Counted from the first letter of the stretch, positions 1 to 9,167 are shown. The stretch: DNA of 64,000 bases from Prosthecochloris ethylica (GCF_015234275.1 NZ_JADGII010000003.1); one strand, 5' to 3'. Made by a program: numbers and translations. The notes: generated by a model from the letters alone, not told the origin.

Positions 1-282
1 CAGGGAATCCTTGCAGCTGTCAATCGCCTGCTCATAGGTAGCAGCCGCTTCTTTCGCTACAAGCACCTGTTGTGGAACATGAAGCGTCACTTCCGCCAGC
101 TTGTTGTTTTCATAATCATTCTTCTGATGATCGAGAATCACATGAATGCTGACAATACCGCCGAACACCTTGTCCAGAGACTCGACAGCATCACGTGCAT
201 ACTGCTCTATATCGTGATGATTACTGCTGTGGCGTAAGGTTACCTGGATATTGACTGCTTCCTTTACGTCTGTTTTGGTCAT
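1..282 (-). CDS. hpf: Ribosome hibernation promoting factor (HPF/RaiA family), partial
   Basis: The frame opens at 282 behind a strong AGGAGG ribosome site and runs off the left edge, leaving about 94 N-terminal residues. They contain the family pattern: an opening strand (IQVTLRHSSNH), a helix leading to KVFGGIVSIHVILD, and a third strand AEVTLHVPQQVLVA. Proteins of this family bind the 30S decoding region and silence ribosomes in stationary phase; long forms also pair 70S particles into 100S dimers. Whether this is a long or short form cannot be told because the C-terminus is outside the window. It is the last visible gene of a minus-strand operon, 83 bases downstream of the recombinase gene. 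Confidence 0.9.
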   Translation of the reverse strand, partial: MTKTDVKEAVNIQVTLRHSSNHHDIEQYARDAVESLDKVFGGIVSIHVILDHQKNDYENNKLAEVTLHVPQQVLVAKEAAATYEQAIDSCKDSL

Positions 283-365
283 AGGGAACCTCCTTTTCAT
301 ATGAATTGAACACTGACAAAGAACACACGCGAAACCCTGCAGGTGCCGCTGAACGCTCGACGCAC

Positions 366-1367
366 TCAGGCCCTGGGATGAGCTTTGCTGTACACCTCCC
401 TGATTCTGCCAAATGTTACATGGGTGTAAATCTCGGTGGTCGTCAGATTGGTATGACCGAGCATCTCACTGACACTGGTCAGGTCCGCTCCACTGTTGAG
501 CATATGTGTAGCGAAGCTGTGTCGGAGAACATGCGGGTTCTTGTTTCTGATCTCCGTCACCGTCGAAAGATATTTTTTTGTCACCCGCTGCACAAGAACA
601 GGATAAATACGCCTACCTTTTTTCGTTACAAAAACATACGGCGCATCGTCCAGGCTCTCTTTTTGTATTCTAAAGAAGTTTCGTTTGACTTCAAAATAAT
701 TTCTCAGGGCTATGGCCGCCTGCTCTCCAAGAGGGACAATCCGCTGCTTCCGCCCCTTGCCCTCGACCCTGACGAGACCGTCATCGAGATTCACCTGGTC
801 ATGCTCCAGGGCGATCAGTTCGGATATTCTCAATCCACAGCCATAGAGTACCTCGAGCAGGGCGCGGTCACGGGCAAGGGTAAAGCGTGCATCTGCCCCG
901 TTCTTTCCGGGACGTGACTTCGGCATCTGGCTGAGAACATCGTCAAACAAGCGCTTCATTTCCCGTTCCTGGACAAACCCCGGAACGGCTTTGCTGAACC
1001 GCGGCGTCATGACCTGGGCAGCCACAGATGCCTTGATGTTGCCGGTTTCGAGCAGGTAGTTGTAGAAACTCTTGATCGCTGCAAGCTTTCTGGCGATCGA
1101 TTTCGGGCTCATGCCCCTGTCAAGCAGCGCTCCCATGAACAAGCGAATGTCGAGTACGCTCACATCTGCCGGAGCGACCGGGCAAGTCCCGGAACCGGCG
1201 TGCTCGTCAACGAGAAAACGATAGAATTGAGAGAGGTCGTTTCTGTAGGCCTCACAGGTATGTCGCGAGAACTGGCGTTCAACCTCGAGGTAGTCGAGAA
1301 ACTCGTTCAGGAAGGGATATGACGGAATATCAGGATGTGCTGCTTTCTTCTCCTTGTTCACGGTCAT
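366..1367 (-). CDS. Tyrosine recombinase, XerC/XerD family
   Basis: A 333-residue site-specific recombinase with an N-terminal SAM-like core-binding domain (about 20-110) and a C-terminal catalytic domain. All catalytic residues are visible: R180 (GLRISEL), K204 (EGKGRKQR), H279 and R282 (HVLRHSFATH), H305 (LGHTNL) and the nucleophile Y314 (TEIYTHV). Xer proteins resolve chromosome dimers at dif before division. It is somewhat longer than typical Xer proteins because of a charged segment before the catalytic domain (around 150-165). Its ATG overlaps the stop of the upstream gene (TAATG at 1365-1369), so translation is probably coupled. Genomic context is housekeeping, not an integrated element, which favours a Xer role; XerC versus XerD cannot be decided from sequence alone. 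Confidence 0.9.
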   Translation of the reverse strand: MTVNKEKKAAHPDIPSYPFLNEFLDYLEVERQFSRHTCEAYRNDLSQFYRFLVDEHAGSGTCPVAPADVSVLDIRLFMGALLDRGMSPKSIARKLAAIKSFYNYLLETGNIKASVAAQVMTPRFSKAVPGFVQEREMKRLFDDVLSQMPKSRPGKNGADARFTLARDRALLEVLYGCGLRISELIALEHDQVNLDDGLVRVEGKGRKQRIVPLGEQAAIALRNYFEVKRNFFRIQKESLDDAPYVFVTKKGRRIYPVLVQRVTKKYLSTVTEIRNKNPHVLRHSFATHMLNSGADLTSVSEMLGHTNLTTTEIYTHVTFGRIREVYSKAHPRA

Positions 1368-2233
1368 TACAGATGCAGAGATACAAGTTCTCTTCTGTTT
1401 CTAATATAATACATATGAACACCTCTGACGAGGAAATAATTCATGCACGGCTGTGACGAGCCGGTGCAGATGGTATCGCTGAACCATTTTTTTCCGTTGC
1501 GGTACACCAGAAGTTCCGCGCTGAACACTGCTCCCGAAGCCGTCTGTTCGATCCGGTGGACCGCACCGGCAAACAGATCGTCCCGTTCGATATATTCATA
1601 CGCAGATTCAGGCCGGAATTCGTCGTCGACCAGATTCCGGTGTTGAGCAGCAATCCCCTCTGCCACCCGCCGCATCCCGGGCAGGACAACACCCTGACGG
1701 TCTTCTTCCCGCAACGCCTTCATGCGCAGCATATTGGCACGCCCGGCATCATCACCCAGCTGCTCGACAACCTCACCGCTCACGGCATCGATCACCAGGT
1801 ATGACCGTTCCGGAAATCCGGCGAACGAACCTGTACGATAGACCAGCAGGTTCTTTCCCAGGTGAGCGGCAAAAGAGACATCGGGACGCTGCCAGACCAC
1901 ACGGCCAGCCACAGGATCGACGGCCCATAACCCGACATGTTCAGGACCCTGACCATGATAACGGTGCAGCAGGCAGAGGTGTGCCGCGGTCGTCTCCAGA
2001 CCGGTCATCACTCCCGTGCCCGCATCGTCCCCGGCAGGCCCCGGCAGCATGAAATCTCTCATCACCACATTCCTGCCATCGGCGGCAACGGCAAAAAACG
2101 ATGTCTTCCGACCTCCCTCCGAACGCTCTTCACCGACCAGCATGCCATTATCGAGAAACATGATGGACCAGATAACACTGCCGCAGGCTGTACGATAAGC
2201 TGTTTCAGCAGCGTCACTCCCGATCGTTCTCAT
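1367..2233 (-). CDS. Conserved protein of unknown function, possibly DUF4905-like
   Basis: About 288 residues. The ATG at 2233 is chosen because GAGGGG lies six bases upstream and because the frame upstream of it is low-complexity and overlaps the methyltransferase gene. The protein resembles an incomplete beta-propeller: repeated short strands such as GLWAVDPVAGRVVWQ and YLVIDAVSGEVVEQ look like PQQ/quinoprotein-type blades. The opening segment (SVIWSIMFLDNGMLVGEERSE) and overall size recall DUF4905 of Bacteroidetes and Chlorobi, but this is from memory and uncertain. No signal peptide or catalytic motif is seen. It overlaps the methyltransferase stop by 20 bases and the recombinase start by one base, so it sits in a translationally coupled operon. 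Confidence 0.7.
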   Translation of the reverse strand: MRTIGSDAAETAYRTACGSVIWSIMFLDNGMLVGEERSEGGRKTSFFAVAADGRNVVMRDFMLPGPAGDDAGTGVMTGLETTAAHLCLLHRYHGQGPEHVGLWAVDPVAGRVVWQRPDVSFAAHLGKNLLVYRTGSFAGFPERSYLVIDAVSGEVVEQLGDDAGRANMLRMKALREEDRQGVVLPGMRRVAEGIAAQHRNLVDDEFRPESAYEYIERDDLFAGAVHRIEQTASGAVFSAELLVYRNGKKWFSDTICTGSSQPCMNYFLVRGVHMYYIRNRRELVSLHL

Positions 2234-2954
2234 CACACGCCCCTCGTATTCTGGAAATCCGGTAGATGTTGACCTGCTGCTCCTGCCCGTCCCGGTCGAC
2301 CGTCCGTGCGGAGGTCGACACGCTGAAGCCATTTTCAAACGCCATGTCAAGAAACTGTTCGGCAAGGCGACGACGGGGGTCAGCGATCAACGCACAGCCT
2401 TCCGGCTGCAGCAGCCTGTCGATAGCAGAGATAACCGGCAGCAGGTTCACTCTTTCGTACAGGACGTCAGCTGCACACAGCACGTCGTAGCGCTCGTCGA
2501 GATCGATCGAGCGCCAGTCGAGAGGCCGGCACTCGAGGCGGACACCGTTCTGCAAGGCATTGAGCGTCATAAACCGCAGTGCTTCCTCACAGTAATCTGT
2601 CGCTGTAACCAGCGCTCCTTTTCTGGCTGCGGCAATAGCCGCAACACCCACACCGCTCCCGATCTCGATCACGCTCCGGCCATGAAGATTTCGCCGCTCG
2701 AGCAGGAACTCCGCAAGAGCGAGCGACGAAGGCCAGATTTCAGCCCAGTAGGGCATCTTCTCATCCCTGGCAAATTCTTCGGGAGAAATCCTGTCAAGCA
2801 GTGCATAACTGTCACGTACGCTGTAGAACAGAAAATCCTGTGACTGCAGCATACATCGTGTCGCTGCAATATCGTACTCCCGTGCAAGCTCATCGTACAG
2901 GATCGAAAGCTCACCGTGCTTCAACGCGTGTTTTGTCATGGTTCTCTGTGTCAT
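2214..2954 (-). CDS. Class I SAM-dependent methyltransferase (METTL/methyltransferase-16-like)
   Basis: A 246-residue protein with a Rossmann SAM-binding core: motif I is VIEIGSGVGVAAIAAA (about 97-112), followed by the acidic TDY loop and the post-I segment YDVLCAADVLY. The upstream PYWAEIWPSSLALAEFL is typical of the methyltransferase-16 family, whose characterised members methylate lysines of proteins; the substrate here is unknown. There are two possible starts, 2954 and 2939 (second Met); neither has a convincing ribosome site. It is the first gene of the four-gene minus-strand operon ending in hpf, divergent from queF. Confidence 0.85.
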   Translation of the reverse strand: MTQRTMTKHALKHGELSILYDELAREYDIAATRCMLQSQDFLFYSVRDSYALLDRISPEEFARDEKMPYWAEIWPSSLALAEFLLERRNLHGRSVIEIGSGVGVAAIAAARKGALVTATDYCEEALRFMTLNALQNGVRLECRPLDWRSIDLDERYDVLCAADVLYERVNLLPVISAIDRLLQPEGCALIADPRRRLAEQFLDMAFENGFSVSTSARTVDRDGQEQQVNIYRISRIRGACDENDRE

Positions 2955-3087
2955 GAAAGGCGGCTCATTGGTTTTTTCGAGGACAGCCTCCCCGCAAATG
3001 CGACGGAATTTAAAGAAATTTGCGCAGGATTTCTATTTTTGCACTGATCAGAGTCCCATAAACAATTCACTACGATCATAGCACACC

Positions 3088-3438
3088 ATGAAAAAAGAAC
3101 TGCTTGAAGTTTTCGACAACCGGTTTCCTGACAGAGACTACACCATTGAAATCAAAAACCCAGAATTCACGTCGGTCTGCCCGAAAACAGGCCTGCCCGA
3201 CTTCGGCACCATCACCATCACGTATATCCCCGACAAGGTGTGCCTGGAACTCAAATCGTTGAAGTACTACTATCTCGAGTTCCGCAATGCCGGCATCTTC
3301 TATGAAAACGTCACCAACACCATTCTCGATCACCTGGTTGAGGTGCTTACACCCCGCACCATCACCATCACGACAGAGTGGAAAGCCAGGGGAGGCATTA
3401 CGGAAACCGTTTCTGCCACCTGGCAGTCAGAATCCTGA
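3088..3438 (+). CDS. queF: NADPH-dependent 7-cyano-7-deazaguanine reductase (preQ0 reductase)
   Basis: QueF reduces the nitrile of preQ0 to the amine preQ1 on the route to queuosine in tRNA. At 116 residues this is the short, unimodular type. The thioimide-forming Cys31 lies in SVCPKTGLPDFG with the general acid Asp38, and the QueF substrate motif follows as LELKSLKYYYLEFRN. Cytosolic. It stands alone, divergent from the methyltransferase operon and convergent with pscC, with a hairpin terminator after its stop. No other queuosine gene is in the window. Confidence 0.95.
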   Translation: MKKELLEVFDNRFPDRDYTIEIKNPEFTSVCPKTGLPDFGTITITYIPDKVCLELKSLKYYYLEFRNAGIFYENVTNTILDHLVEVLTPRTITITTEWKARGGITETVSATWQSES

Positions 3439-3459
3439 GCGAAAAACAACCAGAAACAG

Positions 3460-3490
3460 CAAAGCCCTGAAGGAACACTCCAGGGCTTTG
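3460..3490. terminator. Bidirectional hairpin terminator between queF and pscC
   Basis: A perfect 10-bp inverted repeat, CAAAGCCCTG at 3460-3469 and CAGGGCTTTG at 3481-3490, with an 11-base loop. It lies between the convergent queF and pscC stops. Read on the minus strand it is followed by a moderately T-rich stretch; on the plus strand the tail is weak. Confidence 0.65.
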
Positions 3491-3531
3491 AACATCTCAG
3501 CGAGAGAGAGCGGACGTATGCCGACCCGCTA

Positions 3532-4206
3532 TCAGAACGTGCTATTGATATAGTTCACGATTGTCGCCACATCCTTGCTGCGGATACCTGAATTCGGCAC
3601 CGCTTTCATCTCGCGCACGATCTTCTCAGCCTCGCCTTTCTTGCGGTACTGGGCAAGTGAGTTCTCAACTGACTTGATCGAGTGACACTTGGAACAATTC
3701 CGCACAAACACCTTTTCAGCACCAGCCAGTTCGTCACCGGTCAGGATCACCACCGGCAACGGACCAGTCTCTTCCTCGACCGGCATCTCGCCTTCAGGAA
3801 GATCCTCGACAGCGATAAAATCCTCGACACCTTCGTTAAAAGCACTCAGCTGCCGGACGGTCCGGATGGACTCACCGTCGAGCGTCGTCGTACGGCCTTT
3901 CTCCCAGACTACCTCGAGGCTCACGAACATCACTGCCACAATAACAAAAATGCTGAGCGGAAAACTCAGGAACCATTTGTCACTGATTCTCGATGACATC
4001 CTACCCAGCCCCCAGATAATGAGGGAGGAGCAGAAAATCAGCAGGAACCAGCCCATGAATGACTGGAGGGGTGTTGCAATTTTCGAGAAATTCTCCGCGG
4101 GAAGTTCATAACCGGTCAGAAAAGACGAACCGAAAAAGAGAGCTCCCATCAGGACAGCACCACCAATTGCAAGTGCAATAAGCTTACCATTTGAATTGTT
4201 ATCCAT
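3532..4206 (-). CDS. pscC: Photosynthetic reaction centre cytochrome c-551 (cytochrome cz), PscC
   Basis: A 224-residue membrane cytochrome: three helices at about 9-31, 47-67 and 77-100, then a periplasmic domain with one haem site, CSKCH at 171-175, and a likely axial Met200 (REMKAVPNSG). The opening MDNNSNGKLIALAIGGAVLM and the FMGWFLLIF and SDKWFLSFPLS segments match what I know of PscC from Chlorobium. It is a subunit of the homodimeric type I reaction centre and delivers electrons to P840. The ATG at 4206 is preferred over an upstream ATG because the extra 56 residues would add an unrelated hydrophobic stretch. The linker before the haem domain (about 118-150) is strongly acidic and proline-rich. 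No other photosystem gene is nearby. Confidence 0.93.
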   Translation of the reverse strand: MDNNSNGKLIALAIGGAVLMGALFFGSSFLTGYELPAENFSKIATPLQSFMGWFLLIFCSSLIIWGLGRMSSRISDKWFLSFPLSIFVIVAVMFVSLEVVWEKGRTTTLDGESIRTVRQLSAFNEGVEDFIAVEDLPEGEMPVEEETGPLPVVILTGDELAGAEKVFVRNCSKCHSIKSVENSLAQYRKKGEAEKIVREMKAVPNSGIRSKDVATIVNYINSTF

Positions 4207-4255
4207 GACAGATAAAAAATTAGGTGTTAGTGGCTTACGTGTAACTTTAGATGTT

Positions 4256-4283
4256 AAGATAAGCAATATCTCACAAGTGACAA
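4256..4283 (-). promoter_or_regulatory. Candidate sigma70-type promoter of pscC
   Basis: On the minus strand TTGTCA (4283-4278) is followed after 16 bases by TATCTT (4261-4256), about 50 bases before the pscC start. The match is decent in an AT-rich divergent region; no operator is evident. Confidence 0.4.
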
Positions 4284-4395
4284 ACAAAATAACCCACACC
4301 GCCCGGGAGGGGTTGCAGTATCGCCATACATTTTTTACCATTATAATACACCAGAAGACAGTAATCACCGGCACCTGCCACCATCGTCATCCCCC

Positions 4396-5952
4396 ATGCT
4401 CTCACAGTTACATGCCGCAGCGCTTACCGGTATCGACGCACTCGACGTCCATGTCGAGACCAATGCGGATTCGGGCCTTCCCTCGTTTACCGTCGTCGGG
4501 CTTCCGGACAATGCCATCCGCGAAAGCCGGGAACGCATCATGACCGCCATCAAAAACTCCGGCATGGAACTGCCGCCGAAAAAAATCACGGTCAACCTCG
4601 CTCCGGCTGACGTGCGCAAGGAAGGGACCGCGTTCGACCTGCCCATCGCCGTCGGACTTCTCGGAGCCCTCGAACAACTCCCTCCTGAGCTCTCCTCGGC
4701 CCTTATCCTCGGAGAACTCGCCCTGGACGGCTCGGTCAGAACGATCACGGGCGCCCTGCCTGCGGCCATGATGGCTGCGGAAAAGAAGCTGAAACGCGTC
4801 ATCCTCCCTAAAGACAACGCCAGGGAAGCTGCAGTCGCCGCAGCCGCCTCAGGCAGCACGATCGAGGTCTGCGGAGTCAGCTCACTCAGCGAAGCAGTCT
4901 CCATTATCACGACGCCATCCCTGGCCAGCCCGGTATCGGTCGACATCTCGGACCTGTTCGAACACCCGCCGGCCTACCCGGTCGATTTTCTTGACATCAA
5001 GGGACAGCGAGCAGCGCGGGAAGCACTGGAAATCGCAGCTGCAGGAGGGCACAACATCCTGCTCATCGGTCCGCCGGGAAGCGGCAAGACCCTGCTTGCC
5101 AAGGCGCTACCCGGAATCATGCCGCCACTCGGATTCGAAGAGGCCCTGGAAACGACAAAAATCTACTCGGTCGCCAGCATGCTGCCGACAGGCCAGGCAC
5201 TGATGACCCAGCGGCCGTTCCGCAACCCGCACCACACAACCAGCAACGTCGCGCTGATCGGAGGAGGTGCGAACGCAAGGCCGGGTGAAGTCAGCCTTGC
5301 CCACAACGGCGTCCTGTTCCTGGACGAGCTGCCGGAATTCAATCGCAGTACACTCGAAGTGCTCCGCCAGCCGCTGGAGGACAGGGAGGTCACCGTGTCG
5401 CGCATCAACCTTACGACCCGCTACCCTGCCAGCTTCATGTTCGTGGCCGCCATGAATCCCAGTCCCGCCGGAGCCCTGCACGATGAACACGGCAACCTCA
5501 CGGCCTCCCCGCGCGAAATCCGCCGTTACCTTTCCAGAATATCGGGCCCCCTGCTCGACCGCATCGATATTCATATCGACGTTCCCCGGGTTGAAAACCG
5601 GGAGCTTTTTTCAGACGAACAGGGAGAAGACTCCGCAACGATCCGCGACCGCGTCATCCGGGCCCGCCGTGTACAGCACGAACGGTTCAGCTCCAGCAAC
5701 CACTCCGGCATCCACACCAACGCCCAGATGTCCCCGCAGCTGATACGCCGCTTCTGCCGACTCGACCGTAAAAGTGAAACCCGGCTCATGGAAGCCATGG
5801 ACCGTCTCAATCTTTCAGCCAGGGCGCACGACCGCATCCTGAAGGTCAGCAGAACCATCGCCGACCTGCAGGGCGCGGACGACATCGCCATGAACCATAT
5901 CATTCAGGCCATCCAGTACCGCAGCCTCGACCGGGAGTTCTGGAGTTTCTGA
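4396..5952 (+). CDS. comM: Mg-chelatase-like AAA+ ATPase, YifB/ComM family
   Basis: A 518-residue protein with the ComM layout: an N-terminal Lon-protease-like fold (about 1-170), an AAA+ Mg-chelatase ATPase with Walker A GPPGSGKT at 225-232 and Walker B VLFLDELPEF (about 310-320), and a C-terminal helical domain. FRNPHHTTS and the sensor region MFVAAMNPSP are also typical. In naturally transformable bacteria ComM is a hexameric helicase that extends branch migration during uptake recombination; the family is also kept in many species not known to be competent. It is divergent from pscC. It should not be confused with the BchI subunit of Mg-chelatase, which lacks the Lon-like domain. Confidence 0.92.
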   Translation: MLSQLHAAALTGIDALDVHVETNADSGLPSFTVVGLPDNAIRESRERIMTAIKNSGMELPPKKITVNLAPADVRKEGTAFDLPIAVGLLGALEQLPPELSSALILGELALDGSVRTITGALPAAMMAAEKKLKRVILPKDNAREAAVAAAASGSTIEVCGVSSLSEAVSIITTPSLASPVSVDISDLFEHPPAYPVDFLDIKGQRAAREALEIAAAGGHNILLIGPPGSGKTLLAKALPGIMPPLGFEEALETTKIYSVASMLPTGQALMTQRPFRNPHHTTSNVALIGGGANARPGEVSLAHNGVLFLDELPEFNRSTLEVLRQPLEDREVTVSRINLTTRYPASFMFVAAMNPSPAGALHDEHGNLTASPREIRRYLSRISGPLLDRIDIHIDVPRVENRELFSDEQGEDSATIRDRVIRARRVQHERFSSSNHSGIHTNAQMSPQLIRRFCRLDRKSETRLMEAMDRLNLSARAHDRILKVSRTIADLQGADDIAMNHIIQAIQYRSLDREFWSF

Positions 5953-6060
5953 AACATCGGAACGCTTACGTATATTCCTTCCCCTTCCGGCAGCGTCCCG
6001 GAAGTGAATTACAGATCGCACATTCAGCGCGAATCAACCACGTCACGCAAAAATCAGAAC

Positions 6061-7365
6061 ATGATGCAGAATCATCGCTCAGCTTTTCTTTCCGTAATCC
6101 TGTTCAGTGTGCTGGCCGGGCTCGTCATGCCCCCGCGGCCAGCTGCGGCTTCGACCATTGAAGAGCGAATCGGCCGCCTCGAATCCGAACTTGCAGAACT
6201 CAAGGAACTCCTGAAACAGCAGCAACAGGCGCAAGCCGAACACAGCACGGGAGAAACATCAGCTGAAGAGGCTGAAACGAACGATTTCAGGGCAGAACTC
6301 TACGGATTTGCACGCCTCGACGCCTCGTACGATACCGGTGCACTGCAAACCGGCAATATCGCTCTCTGGGCATGTGCGGGAGGCAGTGACGACGGGAAGT
6401 GGAACATCAGCGCCAATGCCAGCCGTCTCGGCCTGAAACTTCACGGCCCCGACTCGAAAACCATGAAGCTGTCGGGGCGGGTAGAGCTTGATTTTCTGGG
6501 TGGCGGAGCGGAAAACCAGTCGAACCCCCGACTTCGCCACGCCTATGCAACGCTTTCCTGGCCGAAGCACGGCCTCAGCCTTCTTGCGGGCCAGACCTGG
6601 GACCTCCATTCCGCACTCATCCCCCCGGTCAGCGATCCGGCCCTGTTGTGGGGTGCGGGAAACACAGGGATGCGCCACCCCCAGCTTCGCATCACCAGAA
6701 AATTCGACCTGCAGGAAAACGGACGGCTTGAAGGAGCCATTGCCCTGGCCCGGTCAATCGGAGAAAACAACGATGCTGCCGAAAGTTACAATACCGATCC
6801 GGGCGAAGATGCAGATCTGCCCGTCCTGCAGGCACGCCTGGCCTACATAAAACCATTGCAATCCGGCCAGCAGCTCACGATCGGCGTATCGGGGCATTAC
6901 GGAGAAGAAGAGTGGGACATCACGCCAACCGGCCAGAGCATCGACGTACCCAGCTGGTCATGCATTGCCGAACTCGGCATCCCGCTGTCGCGTACGCTCG
7001 CACTGCAGGGCGAACTGTTTACCGGCACCAATCTCGATGACCATGCCGGCGGCATCTTTCAGGGAGTCAGCACGAACGGGAGCACAGCCCGGGAGATCCG
7101 CAGCAGCGGCGGATGGGGTGCGTTTGTCTGGCAGGCAACAGCACACACCCGCCTGAGCTTCGGCGGCGGCATCGACAATCCCCGGGACGGAGACCTCGCC
7201 GATGGCGACCGCTGTGAGAACCGTGCCCTGTTCACCGCACTGAGAACGGCACTCACCCCGCACCTGGTTCTCGGGGCACAGGTCGCCCACTGGAAAACCC
7301 GGTACCTCGGAGGCGACGATGCCGGAGTGCTGCGCACGCAGAGCTCACTTTCGTATCTGTTCTGA
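6061..7365 (+). CDS. Outer-membrane porin-like beta-barrel protein
   Basis: About 434 residues. The start at 6061 gives a clean signal peptide (basic MMQNHR, hydrophobic core, cleavage near PAAAS); an in-frame ATG at 6004 would add 19 unhelpful residues. After cleavage comes a short coiled coil (EERIGRLESELAELKELLKQ) such as precedes many porins of this type, then a long alternating beta-rich region (ELYGFARLDASYD, KLSGRVELDFLG, LSLLAGQTWDLHS) and a terminal Phe (SSLSYLF), the usual C-terminal signature for barrel insertion. Overall it resembles DcaP/general porins. The transported solute cannot be inferred. It converges on sppA with only three bases between stops. Confidence 0.82.
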   Translation: MMQNHRSAFLSVILFSVLAGLVMPPRPAAASTIEERIGRLESELAELKELLKQQQQAQAEHSTGETSAEEAETNDFRAELYGFARLDASYDTGALQTGNIALWACAGGSDDGKWNISANASRLGLKLHGPDSKTMKLSGRVELDFLGGGAENQSNPRLRHAYATLSWPKHGLSLLAGQTWDLHSALIPPVSDPALLWGAGNTGMRHPQLRITRKFDLQENGRLEGAIALARSIGENNDAAESYNTDPGEDADLPVLQARLAYIKPLQSGQQLTIGVSGHYGEEEWDITPTGQSIDVPSWSCIAELGIPLSRTLALQGELFTGTNLDDHAGGIFQGVSTNGSTAREIRSSGGWGAFVWQATAHTRLSFGGGIDNPRDGDLADGDRCENRALFTALRTALTPHLVLGAQVAHWKTRYLGGDDAGVLRTQSSLSYLF

Positions 7366-7368
7366 ACC

Positions 7369-9162
7369 TTACTCGATACGAATCGTCCAGGGCAGCATGG
7401 CCATCCTGAACATGCCGCCCTGGCGGCTGTCGAGCAGAAGAAGAAGATCGAGCATCTCCCGCGTCGTTCCCTGAACGAGCTGTACAGAACCATTTGCCAC
7501 ACCGGATGCAACAAGCGCCGACGGACCACCCTGAAGCAGCAGTTCCACGATCCCGGGCCGGCGCGGGTAGAGCTTCAGCACGGGCCGCAGCCCGGGATCA
7601 AGCCCGGCCATGTCCTGTACGGCCCCGATGGCCTCAGGCAATCCCCCGAGACGATCGACCAGCCCCCGTTCGACGGCATCTCTTCCCATCCAGACCCGTC
7701 CGCCGGCCACCCGTTCGACCTCTTCGAGGCTCATATTGCGCGAAGCAGACACTTTGGCCAGAAAATCATCATAGATCCAGCCGGTCGTCTCCATAAATTT
7801 TTCCATCCCCTTCTCGTCAAGCGGTTCGAACAGGGTAAACGCATCGGCGTACTCGCCCCTGGTCACCACCTCGCGTCGCAACCCGATCCGTTCACCGAGG
7901 CTGCTGATTTCGGGTTTGAGCGCATACACGCCTATCGAGCCGGTCAGGCTCAGCGCGTCGGCGAAAATACTGTCGGCCGCCAGCGCAATCATGTACCCGC
8001 CCGATGCCGCAACCCCCGACATCGATGCCACGAGCGGCTTTCGCACACGTGCCGAATCAAGCATCTGCAGCATATTGGCCGATGCCAGGGCATCGCCGCC
8101 ACCACTGTCGATACGAAGCACGATACCCCTGACCTGTTCGTCCTCCAGCGCGGCCTCGAGAGACTGCCGTAACGTCTCTTCATCGACACCGGGCTGCATC
8201 CCTGCGACAGGATCACCTGCAGACCTGACAATCGGGCCTTCAACGCTGATCACGGCAATCGCATCCGATGATTCCGCCGCAAACGGCCAGTCGACCGAGG
8301 CCTTGTAGCGGGCTGCGCTCACCAGGACATCCTGTGCTTCCGCCGCGCCCGACGATAGCGTAAGGCGCTCGAGGTACTCCCAGTACCCGCTCACCGCGTC
8401 GACAATCCCGAAGCCCACGGCCTCCCGGGCTGACACCACGGCCTCGTCATTGATGACCTCCTCGAGCACGCCCGGCTCGATTCCCCGCAACGAACTCACG
8501 CTCTGCACATACTCCTCGTACACCCGGTCGAGCATTCCCTCGAGCTGCCGGCGCAGGTATGGGCTCGCCCCCTCGCGGGTAAACGGCTCGATACCGGTCT
8601 TCCATTCACTCCACTGGGCCGCCTGAAAAGAAATCCCGATGTTCTCCAGCGTTCTGGCAAAAAAAAGGATCTCGGCCTTGAGCCCGTCAAGCTGAAGGAC
8701 AGTTCCCCTCTCAGCCGTCACGCTGTCACAGGCCGAAGCCAGCCATACATCCTGGTCTCCGGCATTGCGCAGGAAGGCGTTGACCGGCGTACCTGCCTGC
8801 CGGGTACGCTGTACGGCACGAATCAGCTGCCGGATATCGGCTGGATCCGCCCCGAGAGCGTCGATATCGAGCAGTACGCTCTCGATACGCCTGTCATCCT
8901 CCGCCCGAGCGAGCAGAAACAGGGCATCCTGAAGCGAAATTTTTTCCTGCAGGGGCTGAAACGGCAGTGACACCTCCACCCCGCCTGTTTCGGCAAGTTC
9001 TCCCGACAGGCCGATCTGCAGGACAAACCTGTCAGGCAACGATGTAGCGGCAGTCAACATCCGCCAGATACCGATCACGGCCGCGGCAGCAAGCAGCACG
9101 ACCACCAGACAACCGGCCCGCATCGGGGTCAGGCGCGGCTTGCGCAGTTCCTTGTTCTTCAT
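7369..9162 (-). CDS. sppA: Signal peptide peptidase SppA, 67K type
   Basis: A 597-residue membrane-anchored serine protease with one N-terminal helix (about 15-37) and two tandem SppA/S49 domains. The catalytic Lys188 lies in SEWKTGIEPFTRE in the N-terminal domain and the nucleophile Ser387 in SGVAASGGYM of the C-terminal domain, the same split Lys/Ser arrangement as in E. coli SppA. It degrades signal peptides left in the membrane after secretion. It begins five bases after the stop of the ABC ATPase gene, so the two are probably co-transcribed. Confidence 0.93.
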   Translation of the reverse strand: MKNKELRKPRLTPMRAGCLVVVLLAAAAVIGIWRMLTAATSLPDRFVLQIGLSGELAETGGVEVSLPFQPLQEKISLQDALFLLARAEDDRRIESVLLDIDALGADPADIRQLIRAVQRTRQAGTPVNAFLRNAGDQDVWLASACDSVTAERGTVLQLDGLKAEILFFARTLENIGISFQAAQWSEWKTGIEPFTREGASPYLRRQLEGMLDRVYEEYVQSVSSLRGIEPGVLEEVINDEAVVSAREAVGFGIVDAVSGYWEYLERLTLSSGAAEAQDVLVSAARYKASVDWPFAAESSDAIAVISVEGPIVRSAGDPVAGMQPGVDEETLRQSLEAALEDEQVRGIVLRIDSGGGDALASANMLQMLDSARVRKPLVASMSGVAASGGYMIALAADSIFADALSLTGSIGVYALKPEISSLGERIGLRREVVTRGEYADAFTLFEPLDEKGMEKFMETTGWIYDDFLAKVSASRNMSLEEVERVAGGRVWMGRDAVERGLVDRLGGLPEAIGAVQDMAGLDPGLRPVLKLYPRRPGIVELLLQGGPSALVASGVANGSVQLVQGTTREMLDLLLLLDSRQGGMFRMAMLPWTIRIE

Positions 9163-9167
9163 GACAT

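Noticed and set aside
366..1367. Integrase of a prophage or genomic island
   Set aside because: Flanked by housekeeping genes, no att repeats, tRNA or phage genes nearby; sequence fits Xer.
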